A stretch of 64,000 nucleotides of DNA from Porticoccus sp038143955 (GTDB lineage Bacteria > Pseudomonadota > Gammaproteobacteria > Pseudomonadales > Porticoccaceae). The translations under genes and the position numbers were made by a program. Shown in pieces: positions 31,347 to 41,253 of the stretch; positions within the stretch are counted from its first letter, which is position 1, and the number at the start of each line of letters is the position of its first letter. The notes under the pieces were generated by a model. The model ran no database searches. It had not been told where the DNA came from and saw only the letters and a program-made list of their open reading frames with translations. Where the stretch lies: assembly GCA_038143955.1 (NCBI GenBank), contig JAYQMT010000005.1:930001-994000 (forward strand), given 5' to 3'.

Positions 31347-31616
31347 CTATAATTTACTGACTGAGATGGACTCTAGGTCTACTAATATTTCTTTTATCCT
31401 AGATTTTTGGTCGGATCTAATCGTTTGTATATCCTCAATACTAGACTTTCCTGTCGGATTAACGATCTTAATAATTTTTTGTCTTATATCTTCGAGATCA
31501 GCATCTTGATATTTAAGAATAAAAAAATTTTCCAATTCATTTTTTGAGTAATTATCTTGCAACATTTTTAGCAAAAAAGTCATCAAAAATTTTCGTGCCT
31601 CATCTTTTATATCCAT
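31347..31616 (-). CDS. Unrecognised 89-residue protein between thrC and recJ
   Basis: I do not recognise it. It is a small, charged, mostly helical protein with no membrane segment or signal peptide. Strings include DEARKFLMTFLLKMLQDN, FFILKYQDADLEDIRQKI and RIKEILVDLESISVSKL. It is spaced 34 bases after thrC and 30 bases before recJ on the same strand, so it is likely a member of that operon. No strong ribosome site precedes the ATG. The intact frame inside an operon with short gaps supports a real gene. Confidence 0.6.
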   Translation of the reverse strand: MDIKDEARKFLMTFLLKMLQDNYSKNELENFFILKYQDADLEDIRQKIIKIVNPTGKSSIEDIQTIRSDQKSRIKEILVDLESISVSKL

Positions 31617-31650
31617 TTTAGTAATCTCTGATAATATTTTTAATAAAAAT

Positions 31651-33047
31651 TTAAGATATATTCTCAGCGATAAATTTTTGTATGTCTTGGATATTATTTG
31701 CCTGAATGGTATACCTCTCCTTTCTATCGAATAAGTCTGTCATGTGCGGAGGTAACTCAGGATCATTTTCAAATCCAGCTTTACGGAATGATTCTGGAAA
31801 TTTCGCTGGGTGGGCTGTAGATAGGCATATAGCAGGTGCAACTCTATGACTTATTGTTCTTCTTGCAGCTTCAACTCCTATAGCTGTATGCGGGTCTACA
31901 ATATACTCAGACGTTTTCCAAATATCAGACATAACATTTGTCATACTATCATCGTCTAACCGATAACTTGAAAATAATTTCCGAGCCTTAGCGAGCACTG
32001 CATCTGTTAAAACTAGCTTACCTTTTGATTTAAAATTAGACATCAGATTACTTATCATTTTTCCATCGCGGTCATGAAGATCAAAAAGCATTCTCTCAAA
32101 ATTGCTAGAGACCATAATATCCATAGACGGGGATAAACTTTGAACCAAGGTTTTAATACTAAGATCATTATTGCTAATACACCGATGAAGGATATCGTTG
32201 GAGTTTGTAGCAATAACAAGCTGATCAATGGGTAAACCCATTTTTTTAGCAAGATAGCCCGCAAATATATCTCCAAAATTTCCAGTGGGAACTGAAAAGG
32301 ATACTGGTCGATGTGGGGAATTTAGTGCTAGTCCCGAATAAAAATAATATACGATTTGAGCCATAATTCTGACCCAATTAATAGAGTTAACTGCTACAAG
32401 TTGTCTATCTTTTGGCAAAAAAGACTGGTCACTGAAGCTATTTTTTACCATATTCTGACAATCATCAAAGTTTCCATCTAAAGCTATATTAAAAACATTA
32501 TCCTGAAGAACAGTTGTCATCTGTCTGCGTTGGACCTCAGACACTCGATTATTAGGATGGAGTATGAAAATATCTAAATGCTTGCTATGACGGCACCCCT
32601 CAATTGCAGCAGAACCTGTATCCCCAGATGTTGCACCCATCACAACAACTCTCTGATTTCTTTTTTCAGTACGTAATCCATTAGGTTACCAAGGAACTGA
32701 AGTGCAAAATCTTTAAATGCCAATGTAGGTCCATGAAAAAGCTCAAGAATAAATTCATTACGTGCAGTTTGCACAAGCGGCGCGATAGCTTTATGCCTGA
32801 AGGTACTATAAGTTTTTTTTATGAGTGATCTTAAATCATCATCTGGTACTTCCCCATCAATAAATGGTGACATTATTTTAAAAGCTAATTCTTCGTATGT
32901 TAGATCAGACCAAGAGGCGATTTCCTCTTGTGAAAAATTTGGAATTTTTTCTGGTACGTATAGACCGCCATCAGAAGCCAAACCAGCTAGCATTGCTTCT
33001 TCAAAAGACAAGATTGGAGCTTTTCCACGTGTACTCACATATTTCAC
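31651..33047 (-). CDS. thrC: Threonine synthase (one frameshift)
   Basis: PLP enzyme that converts O-phosphohomoserine to threonine. The PLP lysine is in GPTLAFKDFALQFLG near residue 112; the phosphate-binding string is MGATSGDTGSAAIEGCR. The frame breaks at T6 32661-32666 (A6 on the coding strand); one added A reads through KKRNQRVVVMGATSG and gives 465 residues. It follows hom directly, forming the homoserine-to-threonine branch. Confidence 0.95.
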
Positions 33048-33115
33048 AATAGTTACCTACTTAACTTATAACCGCTTCTTTTGTAATTAAGTCATAAATA
33101 ATACAGCTAATTCAA

Positions 33116-34420
33116 TTAGTTTAATGATTCAACCCTAATTTTGACTATATCTCCTTTCGTTACATCTAGAGCTTTAATTTTATTTATAGCCGCATCAATA
33201 TATTTTTCAATTGTATTATTAGTTAAAAGAATTAACTGGACATGATTTTTTTCTGCGGCAGGTTCTTTTTGAATGATCGCTTCAATACTTATATTTTCCT
33301 CGCTTAGCGCCTTGGTTATCTTGACTAAAACACCAGGCACATCCAAAGCAGTTACACGCATATAACTAGCAGTACTTACTTCACGTACAGGCAAAATAGT
33401 AACGTCTTTCAAGGTACCATATTTATAACCAAAATGTGCAATACGTTGCTCTGGTTTAGATTCAATTGTTCGCGCGATATCACAAATATCTGAAATTACC
33501 GCAGATGCAGTCGGTTCAGCTCCTGCCCCTGGTCCATAATATATAGTCGGTCCTGCAGCATCACCTTTTACTAAAACTGCATTCATCACTCCGTCAACAT
33601 TGGCTATTAAGGATTCTTTAGGTATTAGTACTGGGTGTACACGTAACTCAACTTCTGTTTCAATTTTTCTAGCAATACCTAAATGCTTAATGCAATACCC
33701 TAGTTGTTCAGCATATGCTACATCTTGAGGTTCAATTGTTGTAATTCCTTCTGTAAAGATCTTATCGAACTGAAATGTATGCCCAAAAGCTAATGAAGCT
33801 AATATTGCTAACTTATGAGCAGCGTCTATACCCTCTACATCAAAGGTTGAATCAGCCTCAGCATAGCCAAGATTTTTTGCCTCTTTCAAAACATCTGGAA
33901 AAGTCCTATTTTTATCTCTCATTTCAGTCAATATAAAATTGGAGGTTCCATTAATAATCCCTGCTACCCACTCTATATTATTAGCTACTAAGCCTTCACG
34001 AAGAGCTTTTACAATTGGGATACCTCCAGCTACAGCAGCCTCAAAAGCAACGGTAACCCCTTTTTTTTCTGCCGCCTGGAAGATTTGATTTCCATATTCA
34101 GCAATTAATGCCTTATTGGCAGTTACGACATGTTTTCCATTTTCAATTGCTTTTAAAACTAAGTCTTTTGCAACTGAGGTACCACCTATCAGCTCCACTA
34201 AAATATCGATTTTAGGGTTATCGGCTATAGCGAAAACATCTTGACTGAAACTGACTCCTTTTAAATCAAAATCATTTGGAGTAGTTCTAGATCCAATCTG
34301 TTTTAATAAAATCTCACAACCAAGTCGATCTCTTATTTGTTGAGAATTACGTTTAAGTACATTTATTGTTCCTCGGCCAACCGTACCTAAGCCGCATATT
34401 CCGATACTTACAGATTTCAA
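33116..34420 (-). CDS. hom: Homoserine dehydrogenase
   Basis: NAD(P)-dependent reduction of aspartate semialdehyde to homoserine, shared by Thr and Met synthesis. The Rossmann motif GICGLGTVGRGTINVL is at the start. Catalytic region strings are GIINGTSNFILTEM and EGIDAAHKLAILASLAFG. A C-terminal ACT domain (MRVTALDVPGVLVKITKALS) suggests amino-acid feedback control. 434 residues, intact, monofunctional (no aspartokinase domain). Confidence 0.96.
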   Translation of the reverse strand: MKSVSIGICGLGTVGRGTINVLKRNSQQIRDRLGCEILLKQIGSRTTPNDFDLKGVSFSQDVFAIADNPKIDILVELIGGTSVAKDLVLKAIENGKHVVTANKALIAEYGNQIFQAAEKKGVTVAFEAAVAGGIPIVKALREGLVANNIEWVAGIINGTSNFILTEMRDKNRTFPDVLKEAKNLGYAEADSTFDVEGIDAAHKLAILASLAFGHTFQFDKIFTEGITTIEPQDVAYAEQLGYCIKHLGIARKIETEVELRVHPVLIPKESLIANVDGVMNAVLVKGDAAGPTIYYGPGAGAEPTASAVISDICDIARTIESKPEQRIAHFGYKYGTLKDVTILPVREVSTASYMRVTALDVPGVLVKITKALSEENISIEAIIQKEPAAEKNHVQLILLTNNTIEKYIDAAINKIKALDVTKGDIVKIRVESLN

Positions 34421-34616
34421 TTTATTCGCCCTAACTTTTAAGTTGATTTATACATCTAAGTAGAAATATATTCAGCTTAGATGTGAATTTAATTTGTCAC
34501 CTAACATATTATAATCTATCCCTAACAAGAAGTTCGCATATAATAACTCGTAATCAAATTAGCTTAATCGACATCTATTTTTTTAAGAAACAAATATCGA
34601 AGGTTGATCAATAGGG

Positions 34617-35387
34617 TTAGTGATTAGCTATAATTTCCAGTAACTTATTTGCTGGTCGATAGCCCATTAACAGAGTGCCGTCTTCCATCAACATCGCGGG
34701 TGTACCTGTGATTCCAATTTTCTGACCAAGATCTACTTGACTAGAAATAGGGTTCTCATCACAAATATACTCATCTATGGTTTCACGTTTTTTTAATTTA
34801 GATAAAGCCTTATTTTTATCTTCAGCACACCATGCAGAGGCCATTTTTTTATAGGACTCAGAGTTAGTACCTGCCCTTGGATAAGCAAGATAGCGGACCT
34901 CTACTCCGGCTGAGGTGAGATTAGGGAGTGTATCATTATGGAACTTACGACAAAAATGACAATCTACATCAGTAAATACATAGAGAATCTCTCTAGCTTT
35001 ACTTAGCGACGGGAATATAATCATATTTTTTTTGAGGACTTTCTTGATACTATTTTTACGCATTTCTAATGTGCTCTCGGCAACGACCGCAACGAAGCCA
35101 AAAGGTTTTGCTTGATACATATCCCCAACTATTAAATATTCTCCATTTTCTTCAACATAAAAAAATTGATTTGAATCTACTCTAATTAAATATAACCCAT
35201 GAATCTTAGTTTTCTCAATACTATCAAATTTTAAATCTGGGCGTGATTGTAGTAAATTGGATTTAATATTCTCTACAATATCGACTGGAATATTTTCTTC
35301 AGCAAAAGAGATTGCAGAAAAAAAGATCAGAAAAATACATAATGTTAATAACCTCACAAAATGTATCACTAAGTTTTTTTTTAACAT
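34617..35387 (-). CDS. dsbC: Thiol:disulfide interchange protein DsbC
   Basis: Periplasmic disulfide isomerase. A signal peptide of about 29 residues ends at SFAEE. The N-terminal dimerisation domain is followed by a thioredoxin fold with the active site CHFC in FTDVDCHFCRKFHN. A second Cys pair (SAWCAED, EYICDEN) and the cis-Pro string GITGTPAMLMEDG are present. CHFC replaces the more common CGYC. 256 residues, in the usual xerD-dsbC-hom order. Confidence 0.93.
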   Translation of the reverse strand: MLKKNLVIHFVRLLTLCIFLIFFSAISFAEENIPVDIVENIKSNLLQSRPDLKFDSIEKTKIHGLYLIRVDSNQFFYVEENGEYLIVGDMYQAKPFGFVAVVAESTLEMRKNSIKKVLKKNMIIFPSLSKAREILYVFTDVDCHFCRKFHNDTLPNLTSAGVEVRYLAYPRAGTNSESYKKMASAWCAEDKNKALSKLKKRETIDEYICDENPISSQVDLGQKIGITGTPAMLMEDGTLLMGYRPANKLLEIIANH

Positions 35388-35399
35388 GGATATTTACCT

Positions 35400-36302
35400 C
35401 TAGCCCCTAGGATGGTGCTCGCTATGAAGTTCTCTCATGCGGCTATTAGCGACATGTGTATAAATTTGAGTAGTTGATAAATCACTGTGGCCAAGAAGAA
35501 GCTGTACGACCCTTAAGTCAGCCCCATGATTTAATAAATGAGTTGCAAAAGCATGGCGGAGCATATGTGGAGAAACTGACTGGCTGATTTCTGCATCATA
35601 TGCGTACTTTTTTAGTCTGTGCCAAAAAGTTTGCCGAGTCATCTGCTTAGCTCTTGTACTCAAAAATAAGACTTCGCTTTGTATTTCATTTAATAATATC
35701 GGTCTTGAATCTTTTATATATTTTTGTAACCAATACATCGCCTCTTCACCCAAGGGAACCAGTCGCTCTTTGCTTCCTTTTCCAAAAACTCTGACAACTC
35801 CTTGGCGTAGATTAATTTCATGCAATCTTAAACTAACAAGTTCTGAGATTCTTAGTCCAGAAGCATAGACCACCTCTAACATAGCTTTATCACGCAAACC
35901 GATTTCTTCTTCGACATTTGGTGCAGCCAATATTGCTTCAACATCTGACTCAGACAAGCTTTTGGGTAATGGAGAGCCTAGTTTTGGATTATCTATTAAT
36001 ATTGTAGGATCAGATTTAATATTTTTTTCGCGAAGACAATAACGATAAAAACTTCTTAGACAAGATAACTGTCTAGCAGTAGTTCTTGCCGAGAGGCCTT
36101 GCTCAAAACGATAAGATAAGAACATTTGAATATTTCGTCGCGAAGCATTCAGTAAATTAATTTTTTGTGTCTCAAGCCACTCCGAAAAAACCTTTAAGTC
36201 TCGCCCATAAGAATAAAGGCTGTTTTTACTTAGGCCTTTTTCCATCCAAATAGAATCAAGATAACTATCAATAATTATCTTATTTTCTTCACTAGTAGTC
36301 AT
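35400..36302 (-). CDS. xerD: Site-specific tyrosine recombinase XerD
   Basis: XerD acts with XerC at dif to resolve chromosome dimers. The N-terminal SAM-like domain starts IDSYLDSIWMEKGLSKNSL. The catalytic set is Arg in ASGLRISELVSL, Lys in GKGSKERLVPLGEEA, His-x-x-Arg in HMLRHAFATHLLNHG, His in LLGHSDLSTTQIY and the nucleophile Tyr in that string. 300 residues. Location next to dsbC and hom, and length, support XerD over XerC. Confidence 0.94.
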   Translation of the reverse strand: MTTSEENKIIIDSYLDSIWMEKGLSKNSLYSYGRDLKVFSEWLETQKINLLNASRRNIQMFLSYRFEQGLSARTTARQLSCLRSFYRYCLREKNIKSDPTILIDNPKLGSPLPKSLSESDVEAILAAPNVEEEIGLRDKAMLEVVYASGLRISELVSLRLHEINLRQGVVRVFGKGSKERLVPLGEEAMYWLQKYIKDSRPILLNEIQSEVLFLSTRAKQMTRQTFWHRLKKYAYDAEISQSVSPHMLRHAFATHLLNHGADLRVVQLLLGHSDLSTTQIYTHVANSRMRELHSEHHPRG

Positions 36303-36406
36303 ATTTTAATCGTATTATCAAAAAAAAATCAAAGTGCTACCGAATATTAAAATTGATTTGTTGTTCAATAGAAATTAAATGATATATCATTTCAGCAAGT
36401 TTCAAC

Positions 36407-36433
36407 AAAAAAAGACGCTTTTAAAAAGCGCCT
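36407..36433 (-). terminator. Terminator after rplS
   Basis: On the minus strand a GGCGCTTTTT / AAAAGCGTC hairpin is followed by seven T residues (complement of A 36407-36413). It ends the rpsP-rimM-trmD-rplS operon. Confidence 0.8.
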
Positions 36434-36452
36434 TTTCTCTCTGAGATATAAA

Positions 36453-36815
36453 TTAAATACTTTTTAATTTTTCTTTAATTCTTGCTTTACGACCTGATAA
36501 ATCGCGCAAATAATAAAGTTTAGCTTGGCGGACATCTCCACGTCTACTTACAGAGATACTTGCAACTTGAGGGCTATATGTTTGAAATGTTCTCTCCACT
36601 CCAATGCCATTTGATATTTTACGTACAGTAAAAGCTGAATTAAGAGCACGATTTCGTTTGGCTATTACAATTCCCTCGAAAGCCTGAAGGCGTTCACGAG
36701 TGCCTTCTATGACTTTAACCTGCACAATAATAGTATCGCCAACTGAAAATTTTGGGAGATCTTTCTCCATTTGCTCAGCTTCAATTGCTGCGATGATTGA
36801 ATTTTTTCCGCTCAT
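36453..36815 (-). CDS. rplS: 50S ribosomal protein L19
   Basis: L19 lies at the 30S-50S interface. The 120-residue frame is intact. Typical strings are FSVGDTIIVQVKVIEGTRER, QAFEGIVIAKRNRALNSAFT and RRGDVRQAKLYYLRDLSGRK. It is the last gene of the rpsP operon and is followed by a terminator. Confidence 0.97.
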   Translation of the reverse strand: MSGKNSIIAAIEAEQMEKDLPKFSVGDTIIVQVKVIEGTRERLQAFEGIVIAKRNRALNSAFTVRKISNGIGVERTFQTYSPQVASISVSRRGDVRQAKLYYLRDLSGRKARIKEKLKSI

Positions 36816-36887
36816 AATTTGCTCCTCAGCTATTATATTTTGGTGTTACCACCTTTTTGAGTAGCGTCGAACAGATAGGATAGTAAT

Positions 36888-37652
36888 TTAGTTACTTTCA
36901 TCAGTCGACTCTTTTGAAATGCTATCCTTCATTAGGCTATCTAGCATCTCTTCTTGCTCTTTATTAAGACTCAATCCAGATAACAATTCCGGACGTCTAT
37001 AAAATGTTCTTTTTAAGGATTCTTTTAATCGCCACTGCCTAATATTTTCGTGGTTACCTGATAAAAGTATATCTGGTACTTTCAAGCCTTCATATGTTTC
37101 TGGTCTAGTGTAATGAGGGTAATCCAACAAGCCTTCCGAGAAAGAATCTTGTTTGGCAGACAACTGATCGCCGAGAGCTCCTGGTAGTTGGCGTATTATT
37201 GTATCCATCACAACCATTGTGGGAAGTTCTCCTCCACTGAGAACATAATCGCCTATAGACCATTCTTCATCAACTTCTAGGTCAATAACCCTCTCATCTA
37301 CACCTTCATATCGCCCGGAAATAAAGATGAGGCTGCTTTCAGAAGATAATGATTGCACCCCTTTTTGGGCTAATACTTGTCCCTGTGGCGATAAATAAAT
37401 TACTTTAGTTTTAGCTCCTATCCAATCTCTGGCATCTTTAATCGACTGACGGAGTGGTTCGGCCATCAATACCATTCCTGGTCCACCGCCATAAGGTCTG
37501 TCGTCTACAGTGTTATGGTAACCAGCTGCGTAGGCCCTAGGATTAAAGCACTTAACTTCAATTAAACCATTTTTAACTGCACGGCTACTAACACCATGCT
37601 TTAATAAAGCGTCAAACATTTCTGGAAATAATGTGATAAGACCTATTTTCAT
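36888..37652 (-). CDS. trmD: tRNA (guanine-N1)-methyltransferase
   Basis: TrmD methylates G37 of tRNAs with G36, preventing frameshifts. SPOUT knot strings are VIYLSPQGQVL, FISGRYEGVDERVI and SIGDYVLSGGELPTMVVMD, with VDDRPYGGGPGMVLMAEPLR near residue 50. 254 residues, intact, in the rpsP-rimM-trmD-rplS order. Confidence 0.97.
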   Translation of the reverse strand: MKIGLITLFPEMFDALLKHGVSSRAVKNGLIEVKCFNPRAYAAGYHNTVDDRPYGGGPGMVLMAEPLRQSIKDARDWIGAKTKVIYLSPQGQVLAQKGVQSLSSESSLIFISGRYEGVDERVIDLEVDEEWSIGDYVLSGGELPTMVVMDTIIRQLPGALGDQLSAKQDSFSEGLLDYPHYTRPETYEGLKVPDILLSGNHENIRQWRLKESLKRTFYRRPELLSGLSLNKEQEEMLDSLMKDSISKESTDESN

Positions 37653-37700
37653 AGCTTAAATCATAGCACACACAAAAATTTTGGTATTTTCAATAAGACC

Positions 37701-38258
37701 CTAAAATTCAGGATCCCAATCCACTTGGATAATGTTAGATTCAAGATTTACTGACAAAACTACTTGCTTTATACAGGGAATTAATCGTTGTTTAAGGTCC
37801 AAACTAGACCTATCACCCTGTATTTCAAGCACTTCATTCGCACCTGTTTCCAATAAATCAACAACTACACCAAGATCCACTTTTCCAGTAATTGTGATAA
37901 CCCTTAAACCCTTGAGTTGATACCAATAATATTCACTGGTATTAAGCTTTGGGAGCTTTGAGCGATCTATAGCTATATTTCTTTGACACAATTCTTTTTG
38001 AGAAACATCTCTATCGTCAAAATTATTAATGTGGGCAATAAGATTCTGACTTGCCACTTTATATTTATTAACCTTTACTAATTTCCAGCCCTCTCCTGCA
38101 TTTAACCACCAAGGCTCATAATCAAAAATTTTTTTTGGTACCTCTGTGTATGAGTGTATTTTAACCCATCCTCTGATTCCATGTACTGAAGTAACTCGAC
38201 CGATTATGACAGGATCTTTGGGTAAAACAGGATCTAAAGAGATATCAATTGAGCTCAC
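37701..38258 (-). CDS. rimM: Ribosome maturation factor RimM
   Basis: RimM aids 30S head assembly and binds S19. The N-terminal beta-barrel has IIGRVTSVHGIRGWVKIHSY and the PRC-barrel part has YYWYQLKGLRV and LETGANEVLEI. 185 residues, 15 bases after rpsP. Confidence 0.94.
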   Translation of the reverse strand: MSSIDISLDPVLPKDPVIIGRVTSVHGIRGWVKIHSYTEVPKKIFDYEPWWLNAGEGWKLVKVNKYKVASQNLIAHINNFDDRDVSQKELCQRNIAIDRSKLPKLNTSEYYWYQLKGLRVITITGKVDLGVVVDLLETGANEVLEIQGDRSSLDLKQRLIPCIKQVVLSVNLESNIIQVDWDPEF

Positions 38259-38273
38259 TTTAATCAGAGAAAC

Positions 38274-38520
38274 TTAGCAAACTGAAGTGGTTTGTTTGAT
38301 TAAACGAGAAACTCGATCACTTATACCTGCACCTAATTTGATCCAATGTTCTACTCGTTCAGTATCGACGCGTAAACGTTCTTCTTGACCACGAGCCACC
38401 GGGTTAAAGAAACCAATTCTTTCAATATATTTACCGTCTCGAGCCCGACGACTGTCAGTTACATGGATATGATAAAAGGGGCGTTTTTGGATCCCCCCGA
38501 GCTAAGCGAATTGTTACCAT
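38274..38520 (-). CDS. rpsP: 30S ribosomal protein S16 (two frameshifts)
   Basis: S16 is an essential early 30S assembly protein. Starting at ATG 38520 the sequence reads MVTIRLARG; then VTDSRRARDGKYIERIGFFN and RVDTERVEHWIKLGAGISDR follow in another frame. One base restored in each of C6 38493-38498 and A4 38474-38477 yields 82 residues, exactly the usual S16 length, ending at TAA 38276-38274. Two lesions in 247 bases of an essential gene are strong evidence for sequence error. Confidence 0.93.
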
Positions 38521-38691
38521 GAAGATTCTCTTTCTTGTTATTAAAATTTTATTTTCAATAATAAATATTGTATGAAAAATTAAACTTGATTATGTTACAT
38601 ACATGAAGCGCGGAATTATATCCAAAAGATTGATGTATGTATAGCATTAGACTAGCGATATAGGCTTAAGTCAACGCAGTAACAATCCCTC

Positions 38692-40088
38692 CTAGAAAGG
38701 GAATTTATTATTTCCACCAGGTAACGCTCCTCCACCATTTAGACTAGATGAGCCAGACATCGCTTTCATCATACGTTTCATACCTTTACCTTTCATCTTT
38801 TTCATCATCATACCCATTTGTTTATGTTGTTTGAGCAAACGATTTAGATCTTGCAATGTGGAGCCTGAGCCTTTTGTAATACGTTTTTTTCTAGAACCAT
38901 TTAATATTTCTGGTTTACTTCTCTCTAGAGGGGTCATCGAGTCAATTATGTACTCCATTCGAGAGAAATTATCAGCTACATCTGGTTTTGTAGGAATTTG
39001 TGGCATTCCGCCTATCCCCGGCAACTTCTCCATCATACCTGCTAACCCACCCATGCTTTTCATTTGTTGTAATTGATCCTTTAAATCATTCAAATCAAAT
39101 TTCTTACCTTGAGACACTTTTTTTGCAAGACTATCCGCTTTTTTTCGATCAACTTTCTCTTCTGCTTCCTCTAAAAGCGACATCATATCGCCCATACCGA
39201 GTATTCGAGATGCTATCCTTTCTGGATGGAAGGGTTCAAGAGCATCTATTTTTTCGCCAACCCCCAAAAACTTTATCGGCTTTCCTGTAACATGACGTAT
39301 AGAAAGGGCGGCGCCACCACGTGTATCACCATCTATCTTAGTCAGGATTATTCCGGTTAAAGGTAGATTCTCATTAAAAGCTTTGGCGCTTAAAACTGCA
39401 TCCTGACCAATCATTGCGTCAGCAACAAAGAGTGTTTCAATTGGTTTGACTGTCGTATGAATCAAACTTATCTCATCCATTAAGTCCTCATCTACGTGGA
39501 GTCGTCCAGCTGTATCAACAAGCAATACATCCATGAATTTAATTTTGGCAGAATGTAGGGCCCCAGCAACAATATCAACAGGTTTTTGCGATGGTAAACT
39601 TGGGTAAAATGCGACATTTACTTGGTTAGAAAGAATCTCGAGCTGTTTTATTGCAGCAGGTCGATATATATCAGCACTTACCACCATAACTTTTTCTTTT
39701 TCTTTTTAGAAAGAAATGACGCCAGCTTTGCTAGGGATGTAGTTTTACCAGCGCCCTGGAGTCCAGCTACTAGAATAACAGCTGGCGCTTGAGCAGACAG
39801 GTTTAACTCCTCGTTAGTCTCTCCCATCAGAATCTCTAGTTCTGTTTGAACAATCTTGAGGAATTGCTGGCTCGGATTGAGATTGCGATTAACATCTGCG
39901 CCTAGAGCCTTTTGTTTTATGTCCTCAATAAAAATTTTTACGACTGGAAGAGCCACATCTGCTTCGAGCAAGGCTATTCGGACCTCTCTCAGAATTTCCT
40001 GTATATTTTTTTCGGTTAAATTTGATTTACCAGAAATTTTTTTAAAGGAGCTTGAAAGTTGCTCACTAAGATTTTTAAAAATGGCCAT
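38692..40088 (-). CDS. ffh: Signal recognition particle protein Ffh (one frameshift)
   Basis: SRP54 GTPase that targets membrane proteins. N domain, then G domain with GLQGAGKTTSLAKLA and DTAGRLHVDEDL and the TKIDGDTRGGAAL string, then a Met-rich M domain (MGMMMKKMKGKGMKRMMKAM). The frame breaks at T5 39691-39695 in a lysine-rich AAAAAG track; one added base gives 465 residues. Divergent from the ypjD-like gene. Confidence 0.96.
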
Positions 40089-40369
40089 ATTAAGTTTTTC
40101 ATCTTTAGAATTAAAAAATTATTATAACTTAAATATTCTAATATGATTACAGTAAGTCTTTTTGGATTTTTTATTACTTTTAATTTATATTTACTATCAG
40201 TGATTTAAGAAAATATTTGTCTAGTCTGCTACTAGTTTTTTTATTTTTGTCATAGTTAGTCACAAATTTAATAAATGATTAATTTCTAAAACTTTTAGCG
40301 GAATACTATATGATATGGCACACTTTGAGAGTTTTTTTATCATAACTTAAATAATAAATAGTTTAATCT

Positions 40370-41176
40370 ATGCTTATAGCGACCGCCTCAATAATATTCT
40401 ATCTGACAGCAGCCTTGTATCAAGCGCTGCAACTCAGCAAAAAGGTTGGCCAAAATCCTGCTGTGATGATTATTCTTTCAGCTCTAGCGATATCTCTACA
40501 CGGTTATGCCAGTCTTCAATGGATGCTTACTGATCAAGGTATAACCTTTAATTTAATTTCAATTATAACTATTATAATCTTTTCGGTGAATTGTATTGCC
40601 CTTGCTAGTAGCTTCAAAAGACAATGTCGGGGCTGTGTTCTATTACTTTTTCCATTAAGTGCTCTGATTTTATCTATCGCTATGACGACAATCTCGATGA
40701 AAGCTAATACATCATTGTTAAACTCACCGGTAGTTTCCACACAAGTGGGATTTCATATTTTTCTTTCAATCCTATCGTTCAGTATGCTTACGATTGCTGC
40801 ATTTCAAGCCTTATTTTTAGCTCTTCAGGAATGGCGGCTTAGGCGTAAGAGATTTGGAAATTTTCCACAAATTTTTCCATCACTTCAAACTATGGAGTCT
40901 CTCTTATTTGAAACGCTATGGGCTGGTTTTGGTTTGCTTACACTGTCGCTTGCTACAGGTTTGTTTTTTTTTGAAGACCTTTTTGCACAACATCTTGCTC
41001 ATAAAGCTTTCTTTTCGCTTTTCTCATGGATATTTTTTGCCATTCTACTTTGGGGACGACATTTCCGTGGTTGGCGAGGAAAAACAGCGATACGTTGGAC
41101 ATTAGTGGGTTTTGGGACCCTTGCCTTAGCATACTGGGGTACAAAGTTTGTCCTAAAGATCTTACTCACAGGTTAA
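40370..41176 (+). CDS. CcsA/YpjD-type cytochrome c assembly family membrane protein
   Basis: Inner-membrane protein of 268 residues with about eight helices. It starts MLIATASIIFYLTAALYQAL; conserved parts are VGFHIFLSILSFSMLTIAAFQAL, ETLWAGFGLLTLSLATGLFF and WGRHFRGWRGKTAIRWTLVGF. This is the YpjD branch of the CcsA-like family, commonly encoded beside ffh. The family fold is that of heme-handling proteins, but the role of YpjD is not established. Confidence 0.85.
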   Translation: MLIATASIIFYLTAALYQALQLSKKVGQNPAVMIILSALAISLHGYASLQWMLTDQGITFNLISIITIIIFSVNCIALASSFKRQCRGCVLLLFPLSALILSIAMTTISMKANTSLLNSPVVSTQVGFHIFLSILSFSMLTIAAFQALFLALQEWRLRRKRFGNFPQIFPSLQTMESLLFETLWAGFGLLTLSLATGLFFFEDLFAQHLAHKAFFSLFSWIFFAILLWGRHFRGWRGKTAIRWTLVGFGTLALAYWGTKFVLKILLTG

Positions 41177-41253
41177 AATAGCAATTGAGCTTGCCAAGCT
41201 AAGAAAATTTCTTCAACATATAGAACCTATAAGTAAAAAAGGTTTTTTCTTCT

